A stretch of DNA of 64,000 bases. It comes from Cristatella mucedo. Taxonomy: Eukaryota; Bryozoa; Phylactolaemata; Cristatellidae. Location of the stretch: NCBI GenBank assembly GCA_009760855.2, contig WPIO01000351.1, positions 1 through 64,000 on the forward strand. The letters are read 5' to 3'. A program made the position numbers and the translations under genes. The notes below the pieces were generated by a model. That model worked only from the letters and a program-made list of their open reading frames with translations. It searched no databases and was not told the DNA's origin. Positions 1 through 11,019 of this stretch are shown here, one piece after another (the first letter of the stretch is position 1; the number at the start of each line of letters is the position of its first letter).

Positions 1-164
1 ATATTCCCCGAAACCTTACTCCTTGATGTGTTTATTCGTCTATTTGACGTCTTGCGGATTTTTTTGATTAAGTTCTTGTATTTTTTGTCGTATTAAACCT
101 ATGGACGAGTTCCCGTCGGCCCCATTACGCTGCTAGCTGTATCGCTGCCGCCGTACGCGATACA

Positions 165-368
165 CCTCGACTAATGCACACGACTCTCGATCTATCTCTC
201 TTCTCGCGTTCTCTCTCTCGGTTACTCTTCCTTCGTCCTTCCTCTCCTCTCTCCTCTGTCTCTCTCCTCTCTCTTCTGCTCCTCCTCCCTGCTCTCTCTC
301 CCATCTCTCCTCTCCTCCCTGCTCTCTCTCCTCTCTCTCATCTCGCGCCTCTCTCTCTCTCGTCTCTC

Positions 369-404
<36 letters not shown>

Positions 405-494
405 CTCTCTGCATCTTTTCTTCTTTTCCTCCTCTCTCTCTCTCTCACTCGCTATCACTCATGCCCTTTCTCTCTCTCCTCTCTCTCTACTTCT

Positions 495-550
<56 letters not shown>

Positions 551-575
551 CCTCCCTCCCTCTCTCTCTCTCTCT
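165..575. repeat. Polypyrimidine (CT)n-rich tract
   Basis: Almost pure C/T on the + strand, mainly CTCT interrupted by CCT and TTC. It creates long spurious open frames of Ser/Leu on one strand and Arg/Glu on the other, which are not genes. Confidence 0.95.
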
Positions 576-1958
<1,383 letters not shown>

Positions 1959-2239
1959 CTGCAACTGGACGCATCAATCAACTGGCTGGCTGAGAGCTGA
2001 AGGCAAGCGAGTGTCAGTCTCTGCCTCTGACTCCCAATAGCTGGGCTACCTAATGTCTGGATAATTCACGTGACTGTCGGTTACCTGCTCCTGTTACTCA
2101 CTCCTCTCCCGCCGCGCGGGCGAAGCGCACGAAACCCTCTATGCACGTCTGCCGTTTGGCTTGATCGGACACTTTTCTCTCTCCGACCTTCTCTACCTTA
2201 AGCTGTTGGCATTTAATATCACGACATTGTAGCTGGCGC

Positions 2240-2400
2240 ACGGGGTTTTCCATCCGTCCGTCGACATTGCCACGACGCAGGTGCGATGTTAGCTTCTTTT
2301 TAAATGCCGTCAAGTCAGTGGGCGGATGTGACGCAGACGCGACGCTGGCGGCCGAGACGGAGGAGAAGCCAGAGCTCAAACGAGACGAGATGAAAACGCG
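2240..2400 (-). mobile_element. Degenerate CR1/L2-like LINE 3' ORF2 fragment
   Basis: The minus-strand translation contains HPPTDLTAFKKKLTSHL, which matches the C-terminal block of CR1/L2-type ORF2 (SPDLTTFKKxLKTHL) seen in better copies in this window. The copy is short and lacks the 3' hairpin. Confidence 0.45.
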
Positions 2401-2444
2401 GGTTTGTAGAGCAGAGAAGAAGATTGCGGACCTTTCTAGCAGGA

Positions 2445-2632
2445 AGAGGAGGAGGAGGAGGAGGAGGAGGAGGAGGAGGAGGAGGAGGAGGAGGGGGAGG
2501 GGGAGGAGGAGGAGGAGGAGGAGGAGGAGGAGGAGGAGGAGGAGGAGGAGGAGGAGGAGGAGGAGGAGGAGGAGAGGAGGAGGAGGAGGAGAGGAGGAGG
2601 AGGAGGAGGAGGAGGAGGAGGAGGAGAGCGTC
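2445..2632. repeat. (GGA)n microsatellite
   Basis: Purine-only GGA/GAG trinucleotide repeat of about 185 bp with a few interruptions (GGGGGA, GAGAGG). It gives artefactual poly-Gly, poly-Arg or poly-Glu frames. Confidence 0.95.
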
Positions 2633-2872
2633 ACGAACAGCAGGCACAGGCGGCAGCAGCAACTCCTGAAGATCGATAACTCCCGAAAGCGCAATATGAA
2701 TGCGTTATAAAATATTATTATTATTATAACGCGGGTGAGAGTTAAGGAAAAGTAGCCGATAAAAGAAGGCGACGAGGAGGATTTCGTAGCGACGAGGCCA
2801 AAGCGAAGGGCGTGCCGCCGCCGACCTTGTCTGCAGCCGAGCCGGCGGCAGCTGCAGACAATAAAAAAATAT

Positions 2873-3010
2873 ATAGTTCATTTGTATAGCGCCCTAAGAG
2901 AACTTGATCACTATTCAGATGCTTCACACGTGTGCCTCGGGGCTCGAGCCCACGACCTCAGCCAGACCTTGGTCGGGGCGAGCACCTTAACCGCTGGACC
3001 AAACCAGCTT
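2873..3010 (-). mobile_element. tRNA-derived SINE, family B
   Basis: Read on the minus strand it starts with an A-box-like TGGTCCAGCGGTTAAGGTG and a B-box-like GGGCTCGAGCCCC, as in RNA polymerase III promoters of tRNA genes. It ends in GGGCGCTATACAAAT. Related copies lie at 15307, 16045, 18843, 35546 and 39952. Confidence 0.8.
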
Positions 3011-3049
3011 GGTAACGGTGGCCGCCAGTTTTTGCGAAGCGGCAGCCGC

Positions 3050-3080
3050 CGCCGCAGCCGCCGCCGCCGCCGCCACCCCC
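3050..3080. repeat. Short (CCG)n tract
   Basis: A GCCGCCGCC run just upstream of the first recognisable Ig-domain exon. It makes an Ala run in one frame that should not be read as a signal peptide. Confidence 0.7.
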
Positions 3081-3203
3081 TCCCAGTCACCGTCAGTCCC
3101 TTGCCAGGAACGACGCAGCATGGGCGCACCAGTTCGTCTGCACTGCAGCAGCACCGGAGTCGCGCGCGATTTCTTTCTGACCGCGCGCGCGCTCCGTCTG
3201 CAG

Positions 3204-3689
3204 CGGCGTTCTTGAAGATCGACGGGCCGTACGAGCCGTACGAAGCGGATCCAGTATGGTTCCGCTGCACGTACGCGTCGGCCGTTCGGCTGCAGCAGCT
3301 GAAGCTGACCACCAACCACACGGATCGGTCGACGTGCTACTTCAACTACTCGGCCGCCGCCAGCGGCGCCGGAAGCCAGCGCGTGTACCGAAGCGAGGAC
3401 CTGAAGGTTACCGTGCCCGACTGCGCCGGCGCCGGACAGCGGCACGCGCGCGACGCAGCCGTGACCGTGACCTTCGTTCTCATCGTCGCCGACATCGATC
3501 TGTGGAGGCTCCGCCTCTACGGCAGCAGGACCGCCAGGTTCCTAAACGGCAGGTACAGGTGCGAGGCGACACCCGAAGCAACGCCCACCAACGGCGGCGG
3601 CGGCATCGACGCCGGAGGAGGCGGCGGTGGCGGCGGCAGCGCCGAGCAGACGGCTTACAGCAGCGGGCCGTACGACCTTGAGCTCAATG
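3204..3689 (+). CDS. Ig-superfamily receptor, exon for Ig-like domain 1
   Basis: This exon encodes about 162 residues. It has a B-strand cysteine in DPVWFRCTY and a canonical F-strand Tyr-x-Cys in NGRYRCEA, the pair that forms the Ig disulfide, with several N-glycosylation sequons between. A Gly-rich loop follows, then YDLELN. The acceptor is CGTCTGCAG|CG and the donor is CTCAATG|GTGAGG; both are phase 1, the usual phase for Ig-domain exons. The next exon joins in frame. A different frame just upstream (about 3107-3215) also reads like an Ig B strand (GAPVRLHCSSTG) and may belong to this domain through another acceptor or a sequence error. No signal-peptide exon was found. Confidence 0.7.
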
Positions 3690-3949
3690 GTGAGGTAAAT
3701 CTCTTTCGGCGCCCGCTCGCCACGCCCCCTCTCGCCGCCTCGTCCGAGAGTGCGAGCGCGCGTGCGCACGCGCGCTGCATCTTCCGCCTCGTTTTGATGC
3801 GACTCCGGTTCCGGTCGGAGCCTGACTGCCCGGAGCTCGGGAAGAGCCGAGTGCACCGGGCAAGCAGACGGCGGCGGAAGCGAAAGCGGACAGGAAAGCA
3901 ACCAATAGCGCCGAGCCGACCGGCCGCCGTGCTCTCGGCCCTAACGAAT

Positions 3950-3984
3950 GCTCTTACATATATATATATATATATATATATGTA

Positions 3985-4016
<32 letters not shown>

Positions 4017-4078
4017 GTATATATATGTATATATATATATATATGTATATATATGTATATATATATATATATATACGC
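3950..4078. repeat. (TA)n microsatellite with TATG variants
   Basis: ATATAT runs interrupted by ATATGTAT, within the intron after Ig domain 1. Adjacent DNA to about 4400 is AT-rich, with repeated CGATATTTAYCTA-like words and no gene. Confidence 0.95.
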
Positions 4079-4394
4079 TCTTATTTATACAATTCGCGTA
4101 AACTGCGTACAGAGAGATTTTATCCACTTAGGGATGTTTTCAAATGTTTCATTATTACCTATCTTATCCATACATCTGTTCATCACTATACCTATATTTA
4201 CCTTTATCTCCCGCGATATTTATCTAGCGTTAATATCGATAGATACAGAAATAGATACATGTACCGCGATATTTACCTAGAATACGTAACATTTACCTAT
4301 CTATCTAGAGATATCGCGCGACAGCGATACATAGTGATATCCAACTATTTCGCGATATTTCTTGAAATAGGTCAATCTAGATTTCTTTGCAGCA

Positions 4395-4465
4395 AAAATA
4401 AAGTGCCTAGAGAGAGATTGAGTTCACTGAGGGCACTATATCAAATACATTATTATTATCATTAT
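4395..4465 (+). mobile_element. CR1/L2-like LINE, 3' terminal fragment
   Basis: Holds only the 3' hairpin (AAGTGCC ... GGGCACT) followed by a TTATTATTATC tail. It is the reverse complement of the ends seen at 6023 and 17440. Confidence 0.75.
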
Positions 4466-4603
4466 CTTTCCACACGCCATCTTGGGACACAGGTTCGCAT
4501 CGCACCACGTCAAACCGGCTGACCCGCGCGCCGCCGGCGTCTCTGCGGGCTGCGACTGAGAGGTCGGGAGGGACTCGCAAGGTGCAGGCACACGCTGCCT
4601 GCT

Positions 4604-4684
4604 TTCCGCCATTTTTCCGCCATTTTCCGCCATTTTTCCGCAATTGTTCTGCCATTTCTACTGCTTTTCGCCATTGTCGCCATA
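4604..4684. repeat. Short tandem repeat (CCGCCATTTTT)n
   Basis: About six degenerate copies of an 11-12-bp pyrimidine-rich unit just before the acceptor of Ig exon 2. Confidence 0.85.
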
Positions 4685-4731
4685 ATGGAGTGCGAGCAGG
4701 CGCACGCTGCCTGCTTTCCGCGATTTTTCAG

Positions 4732-5271
4732 ACAATCGCACGGCGGTGAACGTTCACGCCCCGGACATAATCGGACCCGGCATGACGCTCAGCGTCAGGT
4801 GCTCGTACAGGCTCGACGGCGCTGCCACCGCCGCCGCCGTCGAGCTGGTGCACTACGCGACAGTCGCGTGCGCCTGTCGCCCGGACGCCGCGTCGGCCTC
4901 AGAGCTCAGCGCCGCCGACGAGCCGCCTTGGGACCGCTGCCGTTCGCCTGACTGCGGCCACGCGGCGGCCAACTACTCGGCCTTCGGACGATCGGCGGTG
5001 ACCTTCAGCCTCGACAACGCTGGACAGGACGCCGCAGGACACTACCTGTGTCGTCTGAGCGAGGGCGCTCGCGCGACCGCGGCAGCGTCGATCGCGGCTG
5101 CGGAGACGACGACGACGACCACCGCCGCCGCCGTCGTCGTCGCGACGACGACGACGATCGATCAGAACGCTCCGTACGCCTACGAGACGCCGCCGCCGGA
5201 AGAACCGCCTCAGCCGCTCGCGCAGCCGACGGGCGTGAGCGAGTCGCCAGCGGTGTCGGTGGCAGTCAGCG
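4732..5271 (+). CDS. Ig-superfamily receptor, exon for Ig-like domain 2 and Thr-rich linker
   Basis: This exon encodes about 180 residues. The acceptor GATTTTTCAG|AC is phase 1 and joins exon 1 as ...LELN-D-NRTAVNVHAPD. The Ig domain has the B-strand cysteine in LSVRCSY and the F-strand motif AGHYLCRL, with further cysteines that could form extra disulfides. It is followed by a mucin-like Thr/Ala run and a Pro/Glu segment (TPPPEEPPQPL), probably an O-glycosylated spacer. The best phase-1 donor is GTCAGCG|GTCAGT; a near-identical GTCAGCGGTCAG occurs about 70 bp downstream, so the exact exon end is uncertain. The protein would be extracellular here. Confidence 0.7.
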
Positions 5272-6022
5272 GTCAGTGGCGCGCGGCTGCTCTTGTGGTG
5301 GCGGCTAGTGGCGACGGCTGCGAGCGACGGCTGGCAGTCAGCGGTCAGAGGCGGCTACCTCGCGCAGCCACTTGCGCCTAGAAGACGCAGGTGAAAAGGA
5401 TTTCCAAAAAAATGAGGAAAAATTCGCCAATGCGCGCGCCGCATCGTCGGCGAAATCGTGTATCGCCGATGCTCTGTCGCAGCGGCGACAGGACGTCGGC
5501 ACTACCGACATCCGACGCCATGAGCCTGCAGCACTATGCGGCATGCTGGTTGTACGTGAATAATTCGTTTGCTGTCTCGCTTTTGAGGTCCATCTTTTCA
5601 TTTCTTCTTCCCGCCTCCTCGCCTGCACAGGAGTGTGACTTTGTGGTAAAGAGCTGACTAGTCACCATCTTGCGTGGCCAGATCTCTTCTCGTTGAGTTC
5701 AATCAGAGGCAGTCACCCGCCAAGCTGCGCATAAAGCGGACGAGCAGCGTCGGGTAGGCAGCAGAGGCTGGTCACGTGCTCTGAATTCAGAAGCAGGAAA
5801 AATGGCCGGGAAGAGACGGAGGAAAGACTGGGGGCGTGCAACTGGACCGCCAATACAAATTAAGACAAGATATTGTTTCTTAGTTTGCCAAAAGAAAGAA
5901 AAAAACAAATAACTCACAGGTCACAGGTTTGGGTCACCCGATCTCAGTCACCCGATCTCGGTCGCTGAAGCTCAGGGTCGACTCGAACTCCCTCGCGAAC
6001 TACCGCCAATTCTTCGCACAGA
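5272..6022. other. Intron sequence, nothing recognised
   Basis: Moderately GC-rich, then AT-rich DNA between Ig exon 2 and a LINE copy. It has short open frames only. Confidence 0.5.
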
Positions 6023-6630
6023 ATAATAATAATAATAGTAATAATAATAATAGTAATGCACTTGATAAAGCGCCCTCAGAGAACTTGTTCTCTCTCTCTC
6101 TAGGCGCTTTACATTTGCTGCAAAGGGAAATGCAATTGAATGGTGAGTAATATCATGCTTGATAAACAAACAAAATGAATCACATGGTTAGGGTTGACAT
6201 GCACAGGGTCAGCATGCAAATGTGATTAGTGGCAGCATGCACAGTGTCAGCACGCATAAGCACATCAAGGACGAATCACAGGGACCCACTAAATGCTGTC
6301 CTAAATAGGTGTGTTTTTAGTTCTTTTTAAATGTGGTCAGGTCAGGGGATGTTCTGACACAGGTCGGGAGGGAGTTCCAGGCTTTGGGAGCAAACGAGCT
6401 AAATGCACTGTCTCCAAATGATTTGAGGTTTGTATGAGGTATAGGAGGTACACATCGGCACGGTCTCCAAAGGCAGTGAGGTTTGTACGAGATATGGGTA
6501 AACGATTCGATTCCGAGCGAAGCAAGTGGTACGATGATTAGCCTTCTGATGGGAGTAGATCTGATAGGTAGGCTAGAGTCAAAGGACGAAGTGACCTAAA
6601 AGTGAGCGACAAGACCTTGAAGTCAATGAA
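6023..6630 (-). mobile_element. CR1/L2-like LINE, 5'-truncated 3' end (best copy)
   Basis: Read on the minus strand, the C-terminus of ORF2 is visible: FSSFAPKAWNSLPTCVRTS then PDLTTFKKN, the typical end of CR1/L2-clade reverse transcriptase proteins, with frameshifts upstream. A 3' UTR carrying paired GCATGC words follows, then the hairpin AAAGCGCC/GGCGCTTT and a (TTA)n tail at about 6023-6057. It is about 600 bp and non-functional. Confidence 0.85.
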
Positions 6631-7078
6631 AAAAAGGAGGATGGCAAGCGGGAGATGTGTATTTTAGAGAGGATCTATGCAACTGTATCGGAGCTGACGC
6701 CCGAGGAACATTACGAACTTTTCCAGCAACTTTCTGGAGCACGCGATAACGGCTCCTGCTAGCAGCCCACGGCTGCCCGTGCATGCACGACCGCATTATG
6801 TGTTTATTTATTCGGAATTTTCTTTTAGCACTTCCACGTCTAAAAACGAATGTCGGCAGATTTAAATCCGCATTCGGCGCGACGTTGACCACAAAAATGC
6901 ACTAGTAACATTTACGTATTTTTTTTAATTAACCATTGTGACTTAAAAGATTTAGCTCGCTTCGAACTCTCCAGCGGTGCGTCTACATTGCTCGCGGTCT
7001 TCGCGCGGCGACGCGCGCCCTGACGCGAGCGCTTCGCGGCGGCGCGCACCGGCTCACGGCGCTACTTCCGTTTCCAAG
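6631..7078. other. Intron sequence before Ig exon 3
   Basis: AT-rich to about 6960, then very CpG-rich. No repeat family or gene is recognised. Confidence 0.5.
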
Positions 7079-7445
7079 GGCAGAGCGTCGCCATTACGCT
7101 CCCGCGGCTCGTCGTGCTCGGCAGCCGCATGAAGGCCAACTGCTCGTTCGCGTCGCCCTACTACGTCACCGCCGCGTCGTTTTATTTCAACGGCACCGAG
7201 CTGGCCGTCTGCTACGCCGGCTCGCGGCTGTGCGAGCAGACGGCGGGCGCTCTGGGCCGGCTACGCGTTCAGCGTGTCCGGCGACTGGCTCCCGCTGAGC
7301 GTGGCGCGCCGAGGCGTCGCGCTTTTCCACGTCGTCTCCCTGCCGCTGCCGCTCGGCGTCGGCAGCGGCAGCGGCTACAGCTGCTCGGCGACAACGGACG
7401 AGGCGGATGACGTCGTCAGCGAACGACGTTCTTTCGAATTCAAAT
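7079..7445 (+). CDS. Ig-superfamily receptor, exon for Ig-like domain 3 (apparent frameshift)
   Basis: The acceptor TTTCCAAG|GG is phase 1. The protein begins GQSVAITLPRLVVLGSRMK, with the B-strand cysteine in MKANCSF and the sequon NGTE. The F-strand motif GYSCSATTD is in a different frame from the first half. The switch occurs near 7240-7250 in a GGCGGGCG run. The exon is 367 bp, one base more than a phase-1-to-phase-1 exon allows, so one extra G would explain both observations. That fits a sequencing or assembly error, or an inactivating mutation. The donor is TTCAAAT|GTGAGC. Confidence 0.65.
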
Positions 7446-7624
7446 GTGAGCGACGGCGGCCGCGGCGGCGGCGGCTGCATCCGCGCAGACGCAGCCGATG
7501 CTTCGCGGCCGCCCGCCTCGGCGCCCGGCCGAATGGCCTCGCGCACGGCCGCGAATCGCGCCGCCGCGCCGACGCTTGCGACGTTTCGGCGGCGCCGACG
7601 ACGGCTGCCCTCGCCGACTCGCAG

Positions 7625-7987
7625 GCCTGTCCGTGGCGCTGGACGTCGAGACGGTCGCGGCGACGGCGACGCGAGCCGCCGCGATGGCGATCAACTGCTC
7701 CTACTCGTCCGACACGCAGGTCAGCGCCGTCAGCCTGCTCGCCGGCCCGCGCGAGACGGCGTTCTGCGCTCTCGCGACGATGACGCTGCGCATTCTGAGC
7801 GACGCCGGCGGCGCGGCGGAGATCGGCGCGCCGCGCTGCTCCGACGCGCGCCTGAGCGCCGACGAGGCGCGGCACGCCAACTGGATAGAGTTTCGCGTCC
7901 GCTCTCCGCCGATCGCCAACTACCGGTGTTCAGTCTCCTCCGACTCGGACCACTTCTCCGTCGTCAGCGACGCCTATCGCTATGCAG
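7625..7987 (+). CDS. Ig-superfamily receptor, exon for Ig-like domain 4
   Basis: The acceptor ACTCGCAG|GC is phase 1. The exon encodes about 121 residues, opening LSVALDVETVAATATR. The Ig pair is AINCSY (strand B) and ANYRCSV (strand F), with two more cysteines between. The best donor by consensus is the non-canonical TATGCAG|GCGAGT, a GC-AG intron, which keeps phase 1. A weaker GT donor (CCGAG|GTCGCC at about 8012, also phase 1) is possible. The reading frame closes at about 8050, so splicing must occur before that. Confidence 0.65.
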
Positions 7988-8132
7988 GCGAGTCGCGCGA
8001 GATCGCCCGAGGTCGCCTCTTTTGGCGAAGCTCATTTGTACCACCTCGCTAGTCGCGGTCGACAGCGATTGCGTACGCAGCGACGCCTGCGACCTCTTTG
8101 CCGCGGCCGCATAATTTCCTGCCGTCCTGAGC

Positions 8133-8376
8133 TGCCGCCGCCGCCGCCGCCGCCGCTTCCGCCACCGCCGCCGCCGCCGCTTCCGCCGCCGCCGCTCCCG
8201 CCACCGCCGCCGCCGCTTCCGCCGCCGCCGCTTCCGCCACCGCCGCCGCCGCTTCCGCCACCGCCGCCGCCGCCGCCACCGCCGCCGCCGCTTCCGCCGC
8301 CGCCGCTTCCGCCACCGCCGCCGCCGCTTCCGCCACCGCCGCCGCCGCTTCCGCCGCCGCCGCCGCCGCCGCGCTA
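8133..8376. repeat. GC-rich minisatellite (CCGCCGCTTCCGCCACCG-like)
   Basis: A tandem array of CCG triplets punctuated by CTT and CAC, with units of about 18-21 bp. It gives poly-Pro or poly-Ala frames that are not evidence of coding. Confidence 0.9.
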
Positions 8377-8384
8377 CTTACGAG

Positions 8385-8612
8385 CTCAGGTGCCCTGCCG
8401 ACTCAGCTATGCCTCTCTCTCTCTCTCTCAGTTTTTCCTCGTTGCGAGAGACGGTCGGCTGTTGGCTACCGAATGCGCGTCGAAAAGCCGCTCAGGCTGC
8501 GAGTTCACTATTGACAACTCGCCAGCCGAACGCCCATTTATTGCTTGTGGCTTTGCGGAGTTTCAGACGGAGATACAATACTTAATGGTTGCATAATAAT
8601 AAAAATACATTC
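8385..8612 (+). mobile_element. Second CR1-like LINE family (family X), 3' end
   Basis: Shares the 3' segment of the copies at 15085 and 25340: TACCGAATGCG, then a Cys/Gly coding remnant, then GGAGTTNCAGACGGAGATACA and a TA-rich tail. Confidence 0.75.
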
Positions 8613-9250
8613 GTATACGGTCGTCCCTCACCACTTCGTGCATCGACTTTCGTGGATTCACTCCATCGCCGTTTTATTGAATGTATTCATTAAAAATTTA
8701 ATCGAGACAGTGCACGCGATACAGAGCGTGCTCGGTTGTCTGAGTCAATTATACACTCCTGCATTGCAATTAAAATTAAAATTAGTGCACATATGAACTG
8801 TAGGCCTATGTATTCGAGCACCCCCGCAAATCCTTCAACGCCGCTTCAGTACTCATCGTTTGTTGGCGAGAACTTTTTCCAAAACCATCAGGTGTGGTGA
8901 AACCAAGCCAGTCAGAGCGTGACGTTCACTGATTAGTTTATCCTAGTACAACAAAGTGTAAAATAATAATAATAATATATTTGTACCGTCTAATATGTGT
9001 AAGTTTCTCTTATTTTGTCAAATATATATAGTAATTCGAGTGTACTAGCGACTAAAGGGGTGCTATTTCATGTCCAGAAGGCTCTGATAATGTTCAAACC
9101 CGTATATGGCGGGTCGTGAACAGGTTGTATATGCTCAAACGACAAAAAATTTCAATTTATAAATAAAGAGTCCTTATTCGCGGGACTTTACTTATCGCTG
9201 TAGAGCCTAGAGATGATTAACCGCGATAAACAAGGCACGTTTGTGGTGCC
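8613..9250. other. AT-rich intronic or intergenic DNA, no gene seen
   Basis: It contains a small (AAT)n tail at about 8963. Nothing else is recognised. Confidence 0.5.
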
Positions 9251-9350
9251 TTCAGATAATTGAATCTCTTTCTAGGCAATTTACAGATGCTGTGTAGAAA
9301 CCATTGCAAACGAACGGCGGTAACATCCGCAAGCAGCAGGAACTATGACT
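9250..9350 (-). mobile_element. CR1/L2-like LINE subfamily fragment (3' UTR)
   Basis: It matches the 3' UTR of the copy at 22140, sharing CTCTTTCTAGGCA, ACAGATGCTG and CCGCAAGCAGCAG words. It is short and lacks coding sequence. Confidence 0.6.
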
Positions 9351-9894
9351 ATTCATTTCGGCGTAGCATTACGTATCGCACACACTGCATAAAGGACACA
9401 CTAGATAAAATCAATCAAGATCGCGACGGAAAGAGGGGCACTCGCGCGCCCGCCGCGGCGCTCTTCATCGACAATGTTTGCATGCGAACAAGAAACTGAG
9501 CTCGTAGAGTCGGAGCAAGGGCTTCGGAAGGAGGGGGAAAGATGGAATTCCGGAGCGATGATCCAGCAGAACTTATAAAAGGCTACACAAAAGCGCGTCG
9601 CCATGACAAAGAAGAAACTACAACTTGGGAGAAAACAAAAAACTCGTGCGCGCAGACTTCGTCTCCGCGCGCTTCACGCATTACTATTAAGACCGGAAGC
9701 ATAAAGAGTAAACATTGCTCTGTAAATCATTCAAACGCACGGGTGTATTCACCAATTCATCAGCTGAGCCTAGCCTTGATCTTGAGTGGCACTAGGGCAA
9801 TACAGGAGCTGGCGAGAATGGCCGCTGCCCACGCTGAGCCTCTCAGCCGCGCTGGTTTCGCACCCTGAACAGGTGCTAACATTTAAAGAAATAA
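9351..9894. other. Stretch without a recognised gene
   Basis: One moderately long open frame (9542-9868, 108 codons) has no domain-like pattern and no splice context. I do not call it. Confidence 0.4.
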
Positions 9895-10060
9895 ATATTG
9901 GCTGATTTAAAAGGCATCATTTGTATAGCGTCAGAAGAGCCTAGGCGGCTATCATCACCATCGCTTGCAGCTGGCAATATAGGATCGCCAACTGAATGAT
10001 TTGAACAATGACGAAGGTCGTGAACTCGAACGCTCTGACTTATGCAAAGAGACCGGATAG
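9895..10060 (-). mobile_element. tRNA-derived SINE, family A
   Basis: Read on the minus strand it has the family-A body (GGCGATCC...TTGCAAGCGATGGTGAT-like, then AGGCTCTTCTGNCGCTATACAAA) and the terminal TCAGC. The 5' tRNA-like part is decayed, and the copy ends against the hAT terminus at 10065. Confidence 0.65.
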
Positions 10061-10064
10061 AGAG

Positions 10065-10140
10065 TAGGGGTCGGCAACCTGCGGCTCGCGAGCCGCGTGC
10101 GGCTCTTCGATGTCAAGATGCGGCTCTCCAGCTCAATGCG
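10065..10140. mobile_element. hAT DNA transposon terminus (one end)
   Basis: TAGGGGTCGGCAACCTGCGG followed by CTCGCGAGCCGC and two more GCGGCTCT words matches the terminal inverted repeat and sub-terminal repeats of a widespread animal hAT group, as I remember it. The opposite terminus was not found within the next few hundred bases, so this is a truncated copy. Confidence 0.6.
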
Positions 10141-10860
10141 CAAATATTAATAATTATATTATTTTATTTTCAAAAAAATCATATGAAATATTATACTGCA
10201 AAAAAATCTTAAACAGAATAAAAACACTCAACAGAGAACAGTGAGAATAGGTGAAGAGAGTATACGGACAGCTGGGATAGAGAGATGTTAAGTTCTCCAA
10301 GGGTGATTCGCGAGTGATTCTAACTTTATTAATATTCCTATTTATTAGGATATCATTATTTATCAGAATTTTTATATTATTTTTATCTCGTAAGACTAGT
10401 ACAGCGCCGCAGTTCAACACTGCCGGTGAGGGAAGTAGGCGTCACTTTGTGACGGAAATTCACTTTGCTTTAACCGATCTCGAGCGTGGGCAGATGTCGC
10501 AGACGGCGCGCGCGCCACGCGCGCCGCGAAATTAGGCCGCACCTGCCCGCCTAGTCCAGCGAGTCCACGTGCGGGCGACTTCGACGCAGTTCTCGCCGAG
10601 CGCCGCCGCCATCTTGTTGCCCCTGCCCCGCGGACGCCCTGGGCGCCGGAGGCAGCCGCGGCTCAACTGCGAACCATTGCCGCCGCAAAGTGCGTTCTCC
10701 TTCAACGCCGCCGACCGAACTGGTCTCGGTTAGAGTCCGCTGCCTGCCGCACGCCTCTGCAGCGGCGGCGCGCGACGCGACGCGCGACGAGCGTGCGACG
10801 TTGCCGCGAGATCGTGCGAGATCGCTTCGATAGCGCGTCGGCTGCGTCGTCGCGTCGCAG
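10141..10860. other. AT-rich then GC-rich sequence, intron before the transmembrane exon
   Basis: 10141-10410 is strongly AT-rich and may be internal sequence of the truncated hAT element. 10490-10860 is CpG-rich, with frames open on both strands for compositional reasons. Confidence 0.4.
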
Positions 10861-11010
10861 GTGGGACGACGGATCCGATGGCGCAACCCGCGGCCGCTCC
10901 GCCGCCGGACGACTGCACCAGGGACCTGCCGACCGCGACGCGATCGAGTCGTAGGACGACGCAGAGCACGACTTCGCGCCGCGCCGTGAGCGCGCGCGCC
11001 GACGCCCGAC
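10861..11010 (+). CDS. Possible juxtamembrane linker exon of the Ig receptor
   Basis: An acceptor-like GCGTCGCAG|GT is phase-1 compatible with Ig exon 4. It opens TTDPMAQPAAAPPPDDC followed by a Thr/Arg/Ser-rich stretch, which would suit a stalk. This frame does not run into the transmembrane segment, so either a further splice or an indel is needed. Weak call; the exon end is a guess. Confidence 0.3.
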
Positions 11011-11019
11011 GACTCGCAG

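Noticed and set aside
2267-2694. Poly-Arg, poly-Gly, poly-Glu, poly-Pro and poly-Leu frames
   Set aside because: Artefacts of the GGA trinucleotide repeat read in all frames.
3009-3215. Signal peptide from the Ala-rich frame upstream of Ig exon 1
   Set aside because: The hydrophobic-looking run is a CCG repeat read as poly-Ala. It is out of frame with the Ig domain and overlaps a SINE.
7274-8114. Additional Arg-rich frames overlapping Ig exons 3 and 4
   Set aside because: They are out-of-frame shadows. The Ig cysteine and Y-x-C motifs are in the frames called.
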